DNA from: Candidatus Desulfosporosinus nitrosoreducens
GTDB taxonomy: Bacteria > Bacillota > Desulfitobacteriia > Desulfitobacteriales > Desulfitobacteriaceae
Assembly: GCF_030954495.1 (NCBI RefSeq)
Contig: NZ_JAVHUW010000082.1
Coordinates: forward strand, 109,108-173,107
Length of the DNA stretch: 64,000 nucleotides
Direction of reading: 5' to 3'
Position numbers and translations under genes: made by a program. The notes beneath the pieces are model-generated. The model did no database searches. It worked only from the letters and a program-made list of their open reading frames with translations, and was not told the DNA's origin. Each line of letters opens with the position of its first letter. The first letter of the stretch is position 1. This document shows, piece by piece, positions 1-8,528 of this stretch.

Positions 1-1422
1 ATAAACGGCATCATCGCAACGTTAGTGGCATATATCGTTTCGATTGTCACTGGCCATGTCATAAACAGCAATGAATTTCTGACCTTATTGTCCTTTGGCT
101 TTGCTTATGCGTGCCTGATGACCGCGGTGATATTTCCGCTGTATTTTAAATTTTCGTTCTCCAAGGTCTATATCTTTTCCAACCTGCCGTTTTATTTGCT
201 TTTCGTCATCCTCTTCGTCCTGACGAGAAAAACGAACCTTCTGCAACAGGCGGGCCCGGCGGTCCAGAATCTCACTTCCAGTCTCACAGCCGCGGCGGTC
301 GGACTGGGTCTGGGGCTTGTTCTGCTGGCGCTTTCATGCATATTATCAATGTCTCTTGTCGAGGGAAATCAGCCGAGGTCCCTTCCTGCGGAAGAACCGG
401 CAAAACGTCTGTTCTTTGCCGACAACCTGCGCACGTGGGTGGTGATCCTCGTCGTGCTGCAGCACCTGGCCGAAGTCTACAGCACATTGTATTTATTCAT
501 GATGATCAACTCGGCTTACTTCATGGGCCTGCTCTTCCTGCTCTCGGGGTATTTCACTCCCGGGGCGTATGAACGCAAGGGGCCCGGCAAATTCCTCATG
601 GACAGGCTGCTGCGGCTCGCCATACCCACGCTCGTTTACGTCTTCATAATCAGCCCCTTGATGGTCTGGGGAAGACATCAAATAACGCATCAGCCCATCG
701 GAAATCTGTTTGTCTTGGATCAGATGTGGTTCGTGGTGATGCTGCTCATATTCGACTTGGGCTATCTCGTGTGGCGGACGATTGTGAAAAACAGGCCGGA
801 GCGCCCGGCGGGCGGTGCGTCCAAGAAGCTTACGTTTTCCAAAGTTGCCCTCTTCACGCTGGCGCTGGCGGCGGCCAGCTACCTGCTGCGGATCGTCATT
901 CCCTATGGCATACCCGTGCTCGAATTCCCGTCGCTTGGGTATCTGGCCCAATACCTGAGCTTTTTCCTGATCGGAATGCTTGCCTTCCGGCAGGGCTGGC
1001 TCCGGTCAATTCCAGGCTCGCTCGGGCAGCTGGGTTTCGTTTTAGCCATACTTGCGTCGGTCATTTTATTCCCGGTCTCGGTCATCGGCTCCAACAGCAT
1101 GTGGATAGGCTACGGGAGCTGGCAGTCGGCTGTATTTGCTCTGTGGGATTCGATTTTTGCCGTGGGCATAAGCCTGGCATTGATTACTTTCTTCCGCCGC
1201 TTCCTCGACGGCGGGAAGAAGTTCGGCCGGTTCCTCTCCCAGCATTCCTTCGCCGTGTATGTCATCCATGTACCGGTCATCGTTTTCCTGGTGCCGGCGT
1301 TGTCAGGCTTGCAGGCGCTGCCTCAGCTGAAGTTCTTGCTGGCGGCGGTCGTCTGTCTGCCGGTCTGCTTCGGGCTTGCTTGGCTTGTACGGAAAATTCC
1401 CTTTGCGAAGAGAGTGCTGTAA
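1..1422 (+). CDS. Membrane acyltransferase (acyltransferase family 3), 5' end outside window
   Basis: The reading frame is open from base 1, so the true start probably lies upstream; an internal GTG at 25 is only the first start codon visible. The first ~115 visible residues hold several hydrophobic segments. A second part starts near FFADNLRTWVVILVVLQHLAE, which is the typical beginning of an acyltransferase-3 (OafA/NolL-like) domain, and continues through about ten membrane segments to the end. Family members O-acylate sugars or other cell-surface molecules using a membrane His/Arg centre; the substrate here cannot be told. The extra N-terminal membrane part suggests a fused second module. 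GC-rich compared with the genes that follow. Confidence 0.85.
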   Translation: MNGIIATLVAYIVSIVTGHVINSNEFLTLLSFGFAYACLMTAVIFPLYFKFSFSKVYIFSNLPFYLLFVILFVLTRKTNLLQQAGPAVQNLTSSLTAAAVGLGLGLVLLALSCILSMSLVEGNQPRSLPAEEPAKRLFFADNLRTWVVILVVLQHLAEVYSTLYLFMMINSAYFMGLLFLLSGYFTPGAYERKGPGKFLMDRLLRLAIPTLVYVFIISPLMVWGRHQITHQPIGNLFVLDQMWFVVMLLIFDLGYLVWRTIVKNRPERPAGGASKKLTFSKVALFTLALAAASYLLRIVIPYGIPVLEFPSLGYLAQYLSFFLIGMLAFRQGWLRSIPGSLGQLGFVLAILASVILFPVSVIGSNSMWIGYGSWQSAVFALWDSIFAVGISLALITFFRRFLDGGKKFGRFLSQHSFAVYVIHVPVIVFLVPALSGLQALPQLKFLLAAVVCLPVCFGLAWLVRKIPFAKRVL

Positions 1423-1539
1423 GGGAAATTTTAAAATGGCAAAACGCAGATTTTCAAAAGAGGAAGTTGCAATGTGGCATAAGGGGTACAATCAGAACAT
1501 GTTTTATATCAACAAGAATTAAGTAAAAAGGAGCTAAAA

Positions 1540-1713
1540 ATGTCAATAATTTTTTTGATCATTTCAGTAACGGCTTTCATAGCTTTTATAATCGGTCTTA
1601 GTAACCCAAGCCGCGCAATATTTTGGTCTAAGCATAAAACCAAAATTCAGTTAATTGTTTATCTTATTATCGGTATTGTATTTGGCGTAGTCTGGGTTTT
1701 GGTCCGTTTTTAG
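1540..1713 (+). CDS. Small membrane protein, 57 aa, unknown
   Basis: ATG at 1540 is preceded at good spacing by AAAAAGGAG. The predicted product has two hydrophobic segments (about residues 2-20 and 37-56) with a short charged loop (SKHKTK) between them. It lies in the same direction after the acyltransferase gene. No family is recognised; AT-rich codon use differs from the GC-rich upstream gene. Confidence 0.6.
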   Translation: MSIIFLIISVTAFIAFIIGLSNPSRAIFWSKHKTKIQLIVYLIIGIVFGVVWVLVRF

Positions 1714-1819
1714 TGTATAGGTTGGCCGGCCTGGAATCTTGAGAGCTCATTAAAAATCACTCCTTTAAAAAATTCAGGTAGTTTGGTCTAAAATAAACCT
1801 AAAATAATAGGACAATTTA

Positions 1820-1863
1820 AAATCGCCGAATTTCTTGCGCCCCAAGGAATTCGGCGATTTTTT
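1820..1863 (+). terminator. Rho-independent terminator
   Basis: Inverted repeat AAATCGCCGAATT / AATTCGGCGATTT followed by a T run. It ends the acyltransferase/small membrane protein unit. Confidence 0.8.
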
Positions 1864-1927
1864 GGCTTCTATCTCCCAAAGTCAGGAGGGCTGGAGATAC
1901 TTGGTACATAAAGTTTTAAAAATGACC

Positions 1928-1977
1928 TTGACCACTCTGGTCATTCGGTATAGAATAATAAGTGACCGGATCGGTCA
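1928..1977 (+). promoter_or_regulatory. Sigma-A promoter bracketed by two TetR-type operators
   Basis: Two copies of TGACC-N5-GGTCA lie at 1929-1943 and 1963-1977. A -35 TTGACC (1928-1933), 17-bp spacer and -10 TAGAAT (1951-1956) sit so that one operator covers the -35 and the other the start region. The same arrangement occurs before the TetR gene at 3211, so that regulator probably controls the gene at 2074. Confidence 0.75.
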
Positions 1978-1992
1978 TATTAATTAATCAGG

Positions 1993-2034
1993 CGGTTATC
2001 ATCTATCCGAAATTTTGTGGTATAGAATCAGGAC
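1993..2034 (+). pseudogene. Relic of a tetR 5' end (duplicate of 3201-3244)
   Basis: TATCATCTATCCGAAATTTT matches the start of the intact tetR (TATCATGTATCCGAAATTTT at 3207), with the ATG changed to ATC and the frame lost. The likeness extends upstream over the whole operator/promoter, so about 105 bp were duplicated. The gene at 2074 lies between the two copies. Confidence 0.65.
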
Positions 2035-2073
2035 CTAATGAAGAGCTGCTATTATAAAAAGGAGGAAAATTAA

Positions 2074-3054
2074 ATGAACGATGAAATAAGGAACAAAATG
2101 GACAGTGCGGCACCAGCGAATGTCTGGCAAGGACGGGGAGAGATTAAGAGACCGACGGAGGCTCGCATCCCGCTGATGGATGTGTCCGCATTATCGGAAG
2201 AACAGCGCACGCTGGCTGGAATTGGAGCGTCGAATGTCCTTAGAACGCTTGCTCACCGTGGAGACTTGATGACGGCTTGGCTGGAGTTTGGAGGGCATCT
2301 TACAACCGGAGGGAGAGTGCCTTTCCGGACGCGCGAGCTGATGATCTTACGGGTCGGACTCCGCTCCTCGTGCGAGTATGAGTGGGCCAACCATGTTCCC
2401 GGTGCCCTCAGTGCCGGCGTAACCGCATCTGAGATTGAAGCCCTTGCGAACGCTACGGGTTCGTGGTCCGACGCTGACGCGGCGGTACTGAATCTGGTCG
2501 ATGACCTTTGCGCAGATAACTGCGCTTCGGAGAAGACTTGGAAGGCTTTGACCGCGACTCGCGATGAGGGAGAGATCATCGAATTGCTGATGCTGATTGG
2601 CTTCTATCGGATGAACGCCGGATTTCTGAATTCTCTGGGGGTGCAGGCCGAGCCCGGGCGCCCCCGCCTCGGACAGAGTATGTCTTACGAGGCACCTGCG
2701 CCTTCCAGACGACCGGCCAGCACCTCTACGGTTGGAGCACCATCAGAGGCGAAACCGGACGGGATATGGCAGCTGAAATTTTACCACCCCGCCGCGACGC
2801 AGGAACTCCAGCTTGTAATGGTGACAAGGGATGATGTTTTGTCCGGAACGCTCACCAATGAGGCGGCGGGTATCACCGTGCCGTTCTCGGAGGGTAAGGT
2901 AAACGGGAACCATGTGACGTGCACGACAGTCATGACGAAACCGTTTCCTGTAACCATCACCTGGGAGGGGACGATCGACGGCGACTTTTTCGCGGGTACA
3001 GCTACAATCCGTGATGCGGGCTCATTTCCATTTGATGGTACGAGGGTAGGATAG
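2074..3054 (+). CDS. Carboxymuconolactone decarboxylase-like protein with C-terminal beta domain
   Basis: ATG follows AAAAAGGAGGAAAATTAA. Residues ~50-190 form an AhpD/carboxymuconolactone-decarboxylase domain with R-S-S-C100-E-Y-E-W-x-x-H107, the common active-site pattern of this family. The C-terminal ~95 residues are a beta-rich module ending in FDGTRVG; similar modules are often annexed to redox enzymes, but no function is assigned. Family members act as decarboxylases or peroxide/thiol-linked antioxidants; which applies here is unknown. GC-rich, unlike the AT-rich tetR that follows, which suggests separate acquisition. The paired TGACC-N5-GGTCA operators upstream tie it to the TetR at 3211. 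Confidence 0.8.
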   Translation: MNDEIRNKMDSAAPANVWQGRGEIKRPTEARIPLMDVSALSEEQRTLAGIGASNVLRTLAHRGDLMTAWLEFGGHLTTGGRVPFRTRELMILRVGLRSSCEYEWANHVPGALSAGVTASEIEALANATGSWSDADAAVLNLVDDLCADNCASEKTWKALTATRDEGEIIELLMLIGFYRMNAGFLNSLGVQAEPGRPRLGQSMSYEAPAPSRRPASTSTVGAPSEAKPDGIWQLKFYHPAATQELQLVMVTRDDVLSGTLTNEAAGITVPFSEGKVNGNHVTCTTVMTKPFPVTITWEGTIDGDFFAGTATIRDAGSFPFDGTRVG

Positions 3055-3133
3055 ACGCGTCTATTCTGGAATGGTTAGGCAGGTATGAGACTTATGCCGG
3101 GAGATAAACTCCACAGTCTTTTATTGAACGCTC

Positions 3134-3183
3134 TTGGCCACTTCGGTCATTTGTTATAAAATAATATCTGACCGAAGTGGTCA
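3134..3183 (+). promoter_or_regulatory. tetR promoter with two TGACC-N5-GGTCA-type operators
   Basis: TGGCCACTTCGGTCA (3135-3149) and TGACCGAAGTGGTCA (3169-3183) flank an AT-rich -10 (TAAAAT, 3157-3162), with TTGGCC as -35. The geometry matches that at 1928-1977. Autoregulation by the downstream TetR is inferred. Confidence 0.75.
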
Positions 3184-3210
3184 GACAAACGAAGTAATGA
3201 GGTGCCTATC

Positions 3211-3831
3211 ATGTATCCGAAATTTTATAGTTTGGAACCAGAGAAAAGAGAACGTATTATAAATGCAGCTCTTAAAGAGTTTACGCGAAGTGGTTATGAA
3301 AGGGCTTCTACAAACGAGATTATTAAAGAAGCGAATATAGCCAAAGGTTCATTGTTCAGCTATTTTAATAACAAAAAGGAATTATATCTATTTTTGCTTG
3401 ATTATTTGCTTGAGATTATTGATAAAATTTACGACGAGGTGGATTGGAATGAAACAGATCTTTTTAAAAGGATTAGAGACCTAGGATTAATTAAGTTTAA
3501 AATCATGAAAAAATTCCCGAAAGCATTTGACTTTCTGACAACGGTTGGTCATGAGAATGCCGCTGAAGTTAAAACTGAAATTGATAAAATGGGTAAGTAT
3601 GTCATTGATAGTGGCTTCGAAAAAAGTTATAAAAATATAGATTTGACTAAATTTCGTGAGGATATTAATGTTCAAAAAACTATTAATATTATTAATTGGA
3701 CGTTGCTAAGTTTTGCAGAGCAACAAGCAGATAAATTAAAATCTTTTAATGAGATCGATATGGACCCGCTTGGAGAATGGGAAAAGTATTCAGACATCAT
3801 GAAGCGTTGCTTTTATAAAAAGGATGAGTGA
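3211..3831 (+). CDS. TetR/AcrR-family transcriptional repressor
   Basis: The start is set at ATG 3211, 6 nt after GAGGTG; a GTG at 3202 is in frame but overlaps that ribosome site. Residues ~10-55 form the TetR HTH (RERIINAALKEFTRSGYERASTNEIIKEANIAKGSL is spread over it, with the typical FSYFNNKKELY end). The remaining ~150 residues are the alpha-helical ligand domain. It should bind the paired operators before itself and before the gene at 2074. Ligand unknown. AT-rich. Confidence 0.85.
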   Translation: MYPKFYSLEPEKRERIINAALKEFTRSGYERASTNEIIKEANIAKGSLFSYFNNKKELYLFLLDYLLEIIDKIYDEVDWNETDLFKRIRDLGLIKFKIMKKFPKAFDFLTTVGHENAAEVKTEIDKMGKYVIDSGFEKSYKNIDLTKFREDINVQKTINIINWTLLSFAEQQADKLKSFNEIDMDPLGEWEKYSDIMKRCFYKKDE

Positions 3832-3900
3832 TTGTACGGATTTACGCTTGGGTATTTTTTACTTGGAAAGACTGTGAAGGTGAATAATAGCAATGTATTG

Positions 3901-3935
3901 AAGCTCTTGGGTGTGAAGTGAGCACCCAAGAGCTT
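3901..3935 (+). terminator. Hairpin after tetR, probable terminator
   Basis: AAGCTCTTGGGTG / CACCCAAGAGCTT, 13-bp arms with a ~9-nt loop. The following T tract is weak. Confidence 0.5.
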
Positions 3936-4075
3936 TAGTATGTGGGAATAATTTGGCTAGATAGCTAAGATAAATTAGATTTCGCTGACAAGAGCTTGAG
4001 CAATTGATATTCTTCTATTGAGGGATTTGAGACCGTTGTGTTTTGACATAGAGAAGCATTGTAATTGTGTTTGAC

Positions 4076-4126
4076 TTGACAAAGCGACACGTGTGTCGTA
4101 AAATATGAGAAACGACATATGTGTCG
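4076..4126 (+). promoter_or_regulatory. Promoter with two CGACA(C/T)(G/A)TGTGTCG operators
   Basis: TTGACA (4076-4081), 17-bp spacer, TAAAAT (4099-4104). CGACACGTGTGTCG (4085-4098) lies in the spacer and CGACATATGTGTCG (4113-4126) just after the -10. This is a textbook arrangement for repression by the TetR encoded directly downstream. Confidence 0.8.
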
Positions 4127-4150
4127 CTTTTGCAGAAAGGAGACTGTATC

Positions 4151-4720
4151 GTGTCAAATAAAAGTAATAACACTAAAAAAAATATCATTGATGCATCTCT
4201 ACAATTGTTTGCTGATAAAGGCTATCAAGTTGTTACTATGAAAGATATTTGTGATCGCTGCGGTCTGAGCAGAGGGGGCTTGTACCGTTATTTTTCTTCC
4301 ACGAAAGAACTATTCATAGCGATGCTTGACGGGGACATAGACGATGACATAAAGGCTGTGAAGCAAGCAATAGAGCAAAAAGTACCCGCAAAAGTAATAT
4401 TTGAGCATTATTTAGATCATGAGAAAAATGCCATATTCAGTGACAATAAAGGGTTGTTTTTTGCTGCTCACGAATTTGCTTTCGCTGAACCTGAACAGCG
4501 TGCCTATTTTGATAAAAGGGTAGCGTTGTCTGTTGATTTACTTGGCAATCTATTCAGATATGGTCAAGAAACTGGAGAATTTAAACATTTTGATAGTTCT
4601 ATTGTAGCAGCACATATTATCTATTTTTTTGATGGCTTGAAGACCTCCTCATCTGTTCTGACAGTCAACGAAGAAATGGTCGATCAGCAGCTAACTATAA
4701 TTAAAGGGATGGTAATATGA
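4151..4720 (+). CDS. TetR/AcrR-family regulator, cotranscribed with flavoprotein
   Basis: GTG 4151 is chosen because AAAGGAG lies 8 nt before it; the longer frame would begin inside the operator. Residues ~10-55 carry the HTH (IIDASLQLFADKGYQ..TMKDICDRCGLSRGGLYRYFSSTKELF). The C-terminal part is a helical effector domain. The stop overlaps the start of the flavoprotein gene (ATGA), so both are one operon under the two operators upstream and probably sense the enzyme's substrate. Confidence 0.85.
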   Translation: MSNKSNNTKKNIIDASLQLFADKGYQVVTMKDICDRCGLSRGGLYRYFSSTKELFIAMLDGDIDDDIKAVKQAIEQKVPAKVIFEHYLDHEKNAIFSDNKGLFFAAHEFAFAEPEQRAYFDKRVALSVDLLGNLFRYGQETGEFKHFDSSIVAAHIIYFFDGLKTSSSVLTVNEEMVDQQLTIIKGMVI

Positions 4721-5394
4721 AAATTACTGCTTTTAACGGAAGTCCAAGAGGCATTAATAGTAATACAAATATGATTGTGGAAGCATTTTTGGCAGGGGCA
4801 CGGAAAGCCGGTGCAGAAACGGAAAATATTTTTTTGATTGATAAAAATATTAAGCATTGTACAGGATGTTTTTCTTGTTGGTTTAAAACTCCAGGGGAAT
4901 GTATCCATCAAGATGATATGAATGAATTGCTTAAGCTATATAAAAGTTCAGATATTGTATGCTTTGCTACCCCTGTTTACCTTTGGAATATGACAGCGTG
5001 CCTTAAAAACTTTGCAGATAGGTTAATCCCTCTAAAAAGTCCCAATGTAGTGGAAAGTGAGGGTAATTTTGAGATGAAAAATAATTTATCGAAATTACCT
5101 GATATGATAGTAATATCAAACTCTGGTTTCCCGGGTGAAAATAATTTTCGCACTATGCATGAAGTAATGAAATCCTCAAATCCGATATTGGAGATATATA
5201 GGAATAATGGCATGTTACTTCGGATGAGTAGAGCCGATATACAAGAAAAAGTACAAGAATATCTTTCGTTTGTAAAGCAAGCCGGATTTCAAGTTGCATC
5301 AAACGTTAAATTATCAGATGAAGTGGAATCTGGTCTAAATTCAGAGTTGTTATCTACTGAGGAATATATAAAAATCATTTCAGGTGGCAAGTAA
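4717..5394 (+). CDS. NAD(P)H-dependent FMN reductase / iron-sulfur flavoprotein-like
   Basis: The N-terminus FNGSPRGxNSNTN is the FMN-phosphate loop of the flavodoxin-like NADPH:FMN reductase fold. C48-x2-C51-x2-C54-x7-C62 fits the compact 4Fe-4S motif of Isf-type flavoproteins, so a cluster is possible though not proven. ATP-VYLW around residue 86 is the flavin-stacking loop typical of the family. Overlaps the upstream tetR by 4 nt and is probably induced by a quinone or electrophile sensed by that TetR (inference). Confidence 0.8.
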   Translation: MKITAFNGSPRGINSNTNMIVEAFLAGARKAGAETENIFLIDKNIKHCTGCFSCWFKTPGECIHQDDMNELLKLYKSSDIVCFATPVYLWNMTACLKNFADRLIPLKSPNVVESEGNFEMKNNLSKLPDMIVISNSGFPGENNFRTMHEVMKSSNPILEIYRNNGMLLRMSRADIQEKVQEYLSFVKQAGFQVASNVKLSDEVESGLNSELLSTEEYIKIISGGK

Positions 5395-5435
5395 TCATTC
5401 AGAGGGCTTTGTTGCCAAATCTTACCCATGTCAGG

Positions 5436-5473
5436 CCGGTCCCAATTCGAATGTGCATTCGAATTGGGACCGG
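5436..5473. repeat. 38-bp near-perfect palindrome, family P copy 1
   Basis: Arms CCGGTCCCAATTCGAATG and its exact complement with only TG between. Closely related to the perfect palindrome at 63311-63352 and, in its GTCCCA..TGGGAC frame, to that at 22882-22917. No T tract, so not an ordinary terminator. Confidence 0.8.
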
Positions 5474-5527
5474 TTGTTAGTCTTCGCTGAATTTTTCTGT
5501 GGTAATGCTTCTTCCTGTAAATTCTTA

Positions 5528-5580
5528 TTGACAAATCTGCTTGCTTACTACTATACTTCATATATACCCCTGCGGGGTAT
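5528..5580 (+). promoter_or_regulatory. Promoter with CsoR-family-like operator
   Basis: TTGACA (5528-5533) and TATACT (5552-5557, 18-bp spacer) are followed by the palindrome ATACCCCTGCGGGGTAT (5564-5580). This matches the ATACCC..GGGTAT type bound by CsoR/CstR/FrmR-like repressors (metals, sulfane sulfur). It lies upstream of the ferredoxin gene; no CsoR gene is in the window. Confidence 0.6.
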
Positions 5581-5687
5581 TAGGGATAAAATGAATTTTA
5601 ATTCGAGTTTCGCTCATTGCTTTGCCCCTTATTTAATGGAGCTATTCAAAGAAAAACGAAAAATTATTAGAGAGGAAGTAGAACTGA

Positions 5688-5873
5688 ATGATGCAGATTA
5701 CCGTCAATAAAAAAAGATGCCCCCAGAACCACCCCTGCCCGGCGGTCCGCGTCTGTCCCACAGGCGCAATCAATCAAACCGGCTATTCCGCCCCGACGAT
5801 TGACCAGGACAAGTGTATTCAATGTAAAAAGTGTGTCTCCTTTTGTCCAATGAAAGCTTTGCAGGCCAATTAA
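5688..5873 (+). CDS. Small 4Fe-4S ferredoxin
   Basis: 61 aa; starts ATGATG after AGAGGAAG. The C-terminal motif C43-x2-C46-x2-C49-x3-C53-P is complete. The N-terminal motif is C11-x5-C17-x5-C23-P, with fewer cysteines than a classical 2[4Fe-4S] ferredoxin. C23 can complete the C43/46/49 cluster, and the second site is either incomplete or unusually ligated. Electron carrier in the cytoplasm; partner unknown. A short frame (5591-5710) overlaps the start and may be a leader or a relic. Confidence 0.8.
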   Translation: MMQITVNKKRCPQNHPCPAVRVCPTGAINQTGYSAPTIDQDKCIQCKKCVSFCPMKALQAN

Positions 5874-6011
5874 GGGCGATGCAAAAGGGCCGGTGTCAGG
5901 TTTTGTGCTTTGTCTTTTGGAAATAAGATGCGGCGGCCGCCCGGCCACCACTTTCATATCCCTGCGCTTAAGCCTGCAGCGGATCAAACAGGTCATTCGT
6001 AGTTGTATTAA

Positions 6012-6296
6012 CTATCCGAATGTCCCTTATTCCCGTCGTTCAGCTACTCACAGAAAACGGCCGAAAAACTTATCCGCCTCTTCGAGGCCTATGCCTCCAA
6101 GCAGTCCGTCTCCCTGACCGCCGGAGCGCCAGCGCTGGAAGAAACGCTGCCGGAATTGAATGAGAATCTGGACAAAACCTTCAAGGAACTGACCCGGGAA
6201 ATGAAGCGCTTCGCCGCGAAAGATCCGGATACGCATAAAGTTTATAAGGAGAAGGTTATTAACTTCTTATCGCGAGGGTTGACGACGGAAATGTAA
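6012..6296 (+). pseudogene. 3' remnant of an unidentified gene
   Basis: An open frame without a credible start or ribosome site encodes a charged helical C-terminus (..TAEKLIRLFEAYASKQ.., ..DKTFKELTREMKRFAAKD..) ending TTEM. GC-rich codon use differs from its neighbours. Taken as the truncated end of a gene whose 5' part is lost; family not recognised. Confidence 0.45.
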
Positions 6297-6329
6297 AGCG
6301 GATCGGGAGGGGCAGGGAAGGAAATAATA

Positions 6330-6824
6330 ATGAGGTGGGAATACAGATTGAAAAAAAATGCATCAATTTTAATTATATTAATAGGTGTAACTTTTATTAT
6401 ATACATTTCTTTACTAATGCCGATTTCAATAAAAAGTAAATATGTGGGAATTGCATACAGGTTGAATGATTCAAAATTTAATAAAAAGGTTACTGTTGAA
6501 TTAGATGGTCAATATAATAGAAATTCCAAGCAATTTGATGGCAAACTGTGCATAAATAATAATGAATATACACCTTGCTTTTTTTCACCAGCCACAATGT
6601 GGATATGTTATGTAGGAGATAGAAGATATTTAATGGGGCAAGTTTACGCAGATGAAGATTTAAAACAGCTGACATTTGAAATAAACAATGAACAAATTTA
6701 TTATGACTTAACGAAAGAACCTTATAAGGGTGAAAATTTGTTCATTACCGTGCCAGCCAATAATAAAGAAGAGGCTGAAGCGATTTATAAAAAACTACAA
6801 CAATATGGAGTAATTGGTAACTAG
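6330..6824 (+). CDS. Hypothetical membrane-anchored protein, 164 aa
   Basis: AAGGAAATAATA precedes the ATG. One N-terminal hydrophobic segment (about residues 12-31) is followed by a polar, beta-rich domain with a Cys pair (C75, C84 region) and a charged C-terminal helix (NNKEEAEAIYKKLQQYG). Probably anchored with the domain outside. No family recognised. AT-rich. Confidence 0.65.
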   Translation: MRWEYRLKKNASILIILIGVTFIIYISLLMPISIKSKYVGIAYRLNDSKFNKKVTVELDGQYNRNSKQFDGKLCINNNEYTPCFFSPATMWICYVGDRRYLMGQVYADEDLKQLTFEINNEQIYYDLTKEPYKGENLFITVPANNKEEAEAIYKKLQQYGVIGN

Positions 6825-6906
6825 ATCCTTGAGTCCATTAAAATGTCAACATGCAATCTTACGCATATCGACTACAATCTGAGAGCAATTCACCCCAGAC
6901 CAATCC

Positions 6907-6968
6907 GTGCCTCACTACCCTCAAGAAGAAATAGCGGTCTCGATAAAGCCTAGCTGGTGGTCTTGTGC
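6907..6968 (+). repeat. Dispersed repeat R1, copy a
   Basis: Contains the core TCAAGAAGAAATAGC followed by GATAAAG and TAGCTGGTGGTC. The core recurs at 21517, 39948, 40837, 41221, 42491 and weakly at 55455, each time shortly after a short plus-strand gene. Confidence 0.65.
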
Positions 6969-7179
6969 TAAGAACGCGTTCGAAGAACACGATGCTGTTA
7001 TCCGTGACGCCTTTGAAACCCAGCACTTTAGCCTCTATTACTGTTTATCTATTGATATTACTGACATAATGACCTCACCAAAAGTGTATTAAATTCAGAG
7101 ATTTATACTTCTGTCAGACCTCTCTTTCTTCTGAAATAAGAGGGGGAAAGAGGTTATAATGAGAAAAAAAACATTACGG

Positions 7180-7687
7180 CGCCGCTATTAAAACAGTTTC
7201 TGAAGAACCGACTCGGATGATAAATCTTGTATTAACCTTAGATGAAAATTCGGCAGTAAAATTCGCAAGCTTATATGCCTTATGGCCCTGTTATAATATT
7301 GAAAGAGATTGGGCATCGGAAAAAGTTATAATTTGTATGAACAGGATTATAGATTTGCAGGCTTCCATGGCACGAAAAGCATGCTTTTTTTGTTGTATCC
7401 CAAATACCGTGAGCGTGTATTAAATATTATAAAAAATGTTATGAGTCGGATGACAAAGAACTGATTCAAATGGGATCATATTCACTAGCGCGGAAGTTAC
7501 TCTAATTAATGATTGAATTAGCAAAGATAAAGGTGTTTGGGGAATAGAAAGTGAGGTTTCCAAGTTGATAATTGGATTATATGATGAGACATCCGGTTCA
7601 TCGCTGCCAGAGAAAAAAGATATTGCGGAAAAATGTCTTGATATATGGGATTTGATGTTTGAAAAACAAATCGGTTCTATAAGGTAG
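7180..7687 (+). pseudogene. Decayed C-terminal part of a large helical-repeat protein
   Basis: Three frames together read like one protein: ..RMINLVLTLDENSAVKFASLYALWPCYNIERDW.., then after a frameshift YEQDYRFAGFHGTKSMLF.. and YPKYRERVLNIIKKCYESDD.., then GVWGIESEVSKLIIGLYDE.. to CLDIWDLMFEKQIGSIR and a stop. Internal stops and at least two frameshifts show it is not expressed as such. Resembles the HEAT-like C-terminus of large ATP-binding proteins of unknown role in Firmicutes (from memory, not checked). Confidence 0.6.
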
Positions 7688-8528
7688 TTGAGCTAAAAAC
7701 TAATGGAGAGGTGAAAGACTTATCTGATTTATGGCTATCCGCCAAGGGGGTGCCAGAGGAGTACGACATCTTCTCACGCACTCAAGGCACGTTGAGACTG
7801 TGACAAGTTTAAGGAAACAGACACTCTGAAAGACGCCTGTAGATTTCTAGAATATTTTTAATTAAATCGGAAACAGGCGTAATTTTTCCGCCTACGTCCA
7901 TGGGAACATGTCGCCTATTTTGTTTTACATAACATGTTATTATAGGTAATGATTGTTGCGGTGTGGCAGGAAACTGTCATGCACGGTGTAGAGCAGGGGG
8001 TAAAGGCGGAGATAAGATAAAAGCTTTAACTATTATTTTGGTGTAGTTTATATTCTCAGAATAAAAGGCTTTAGGGGTACTGCGGATACTATATTTCAGT
8101 TGCGTTGAAAACAAAGAAGGTAGATTTTTTTGATTGGCAAGTCTTCATTTGATGAATTGTTTGATTTTCTATGTCGAAAAATAATATTATTTGACTAAAA
8201 ATACTGGTATTTGTTTGTCGAAAATTACGGGCGACTATTTAGTAAGTCTATGATAGCATGTAGATAATTCAAAATTTCTATTCTAAGGATTCCAATACTT
8301 AAAATTCACAAGGCTTCGTTGTATTAATTGTAATTTATTCCGAAATTGGATATTGGTTAGATAGAGATTATTGGTTGAGAGAAAAAAGACTCAGCTTGTT
8401 AATAAACTTGACAATCGGCTAATTTAATTTTTGAAATACAAAATACTATAAAAGTTTATGTGAAAACAGGAATTTAGGAAATGGCGTCAAATATAGCAAT
8501 ATATAAAAAATGAAAGGATGTTTTAATA
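7688..8528. other. Intergenic region upstream of comX
   Basis: AT-rich. Holds a weak hairpin ACGCCTGT/ACAGGCGT with a T tract (7833-7885) and two copies of GTCGAAAA (8174, 8217). A TTGACA at 8408-8413 has no convincing -10 at normal spacing; TATAAA occurs at 8447. No gene supported. Confidence 0.5.

Noticed and set aside
5591..5710. 40-codon frame before the ferredoxin as a recombinase N-terminus
   Set aside because: The FAPYLMELFKEKRK stretch faintly recalls tyrosine-recombinase N-termini, but it is too short and overlaps the ferredoxin start.
5893..6117. 74-aa ORF after the ferredoxin
   Set aside because: It overlaps the better-supported reading of the 6012-6296 gene remnant in another frame, and has no start signal.
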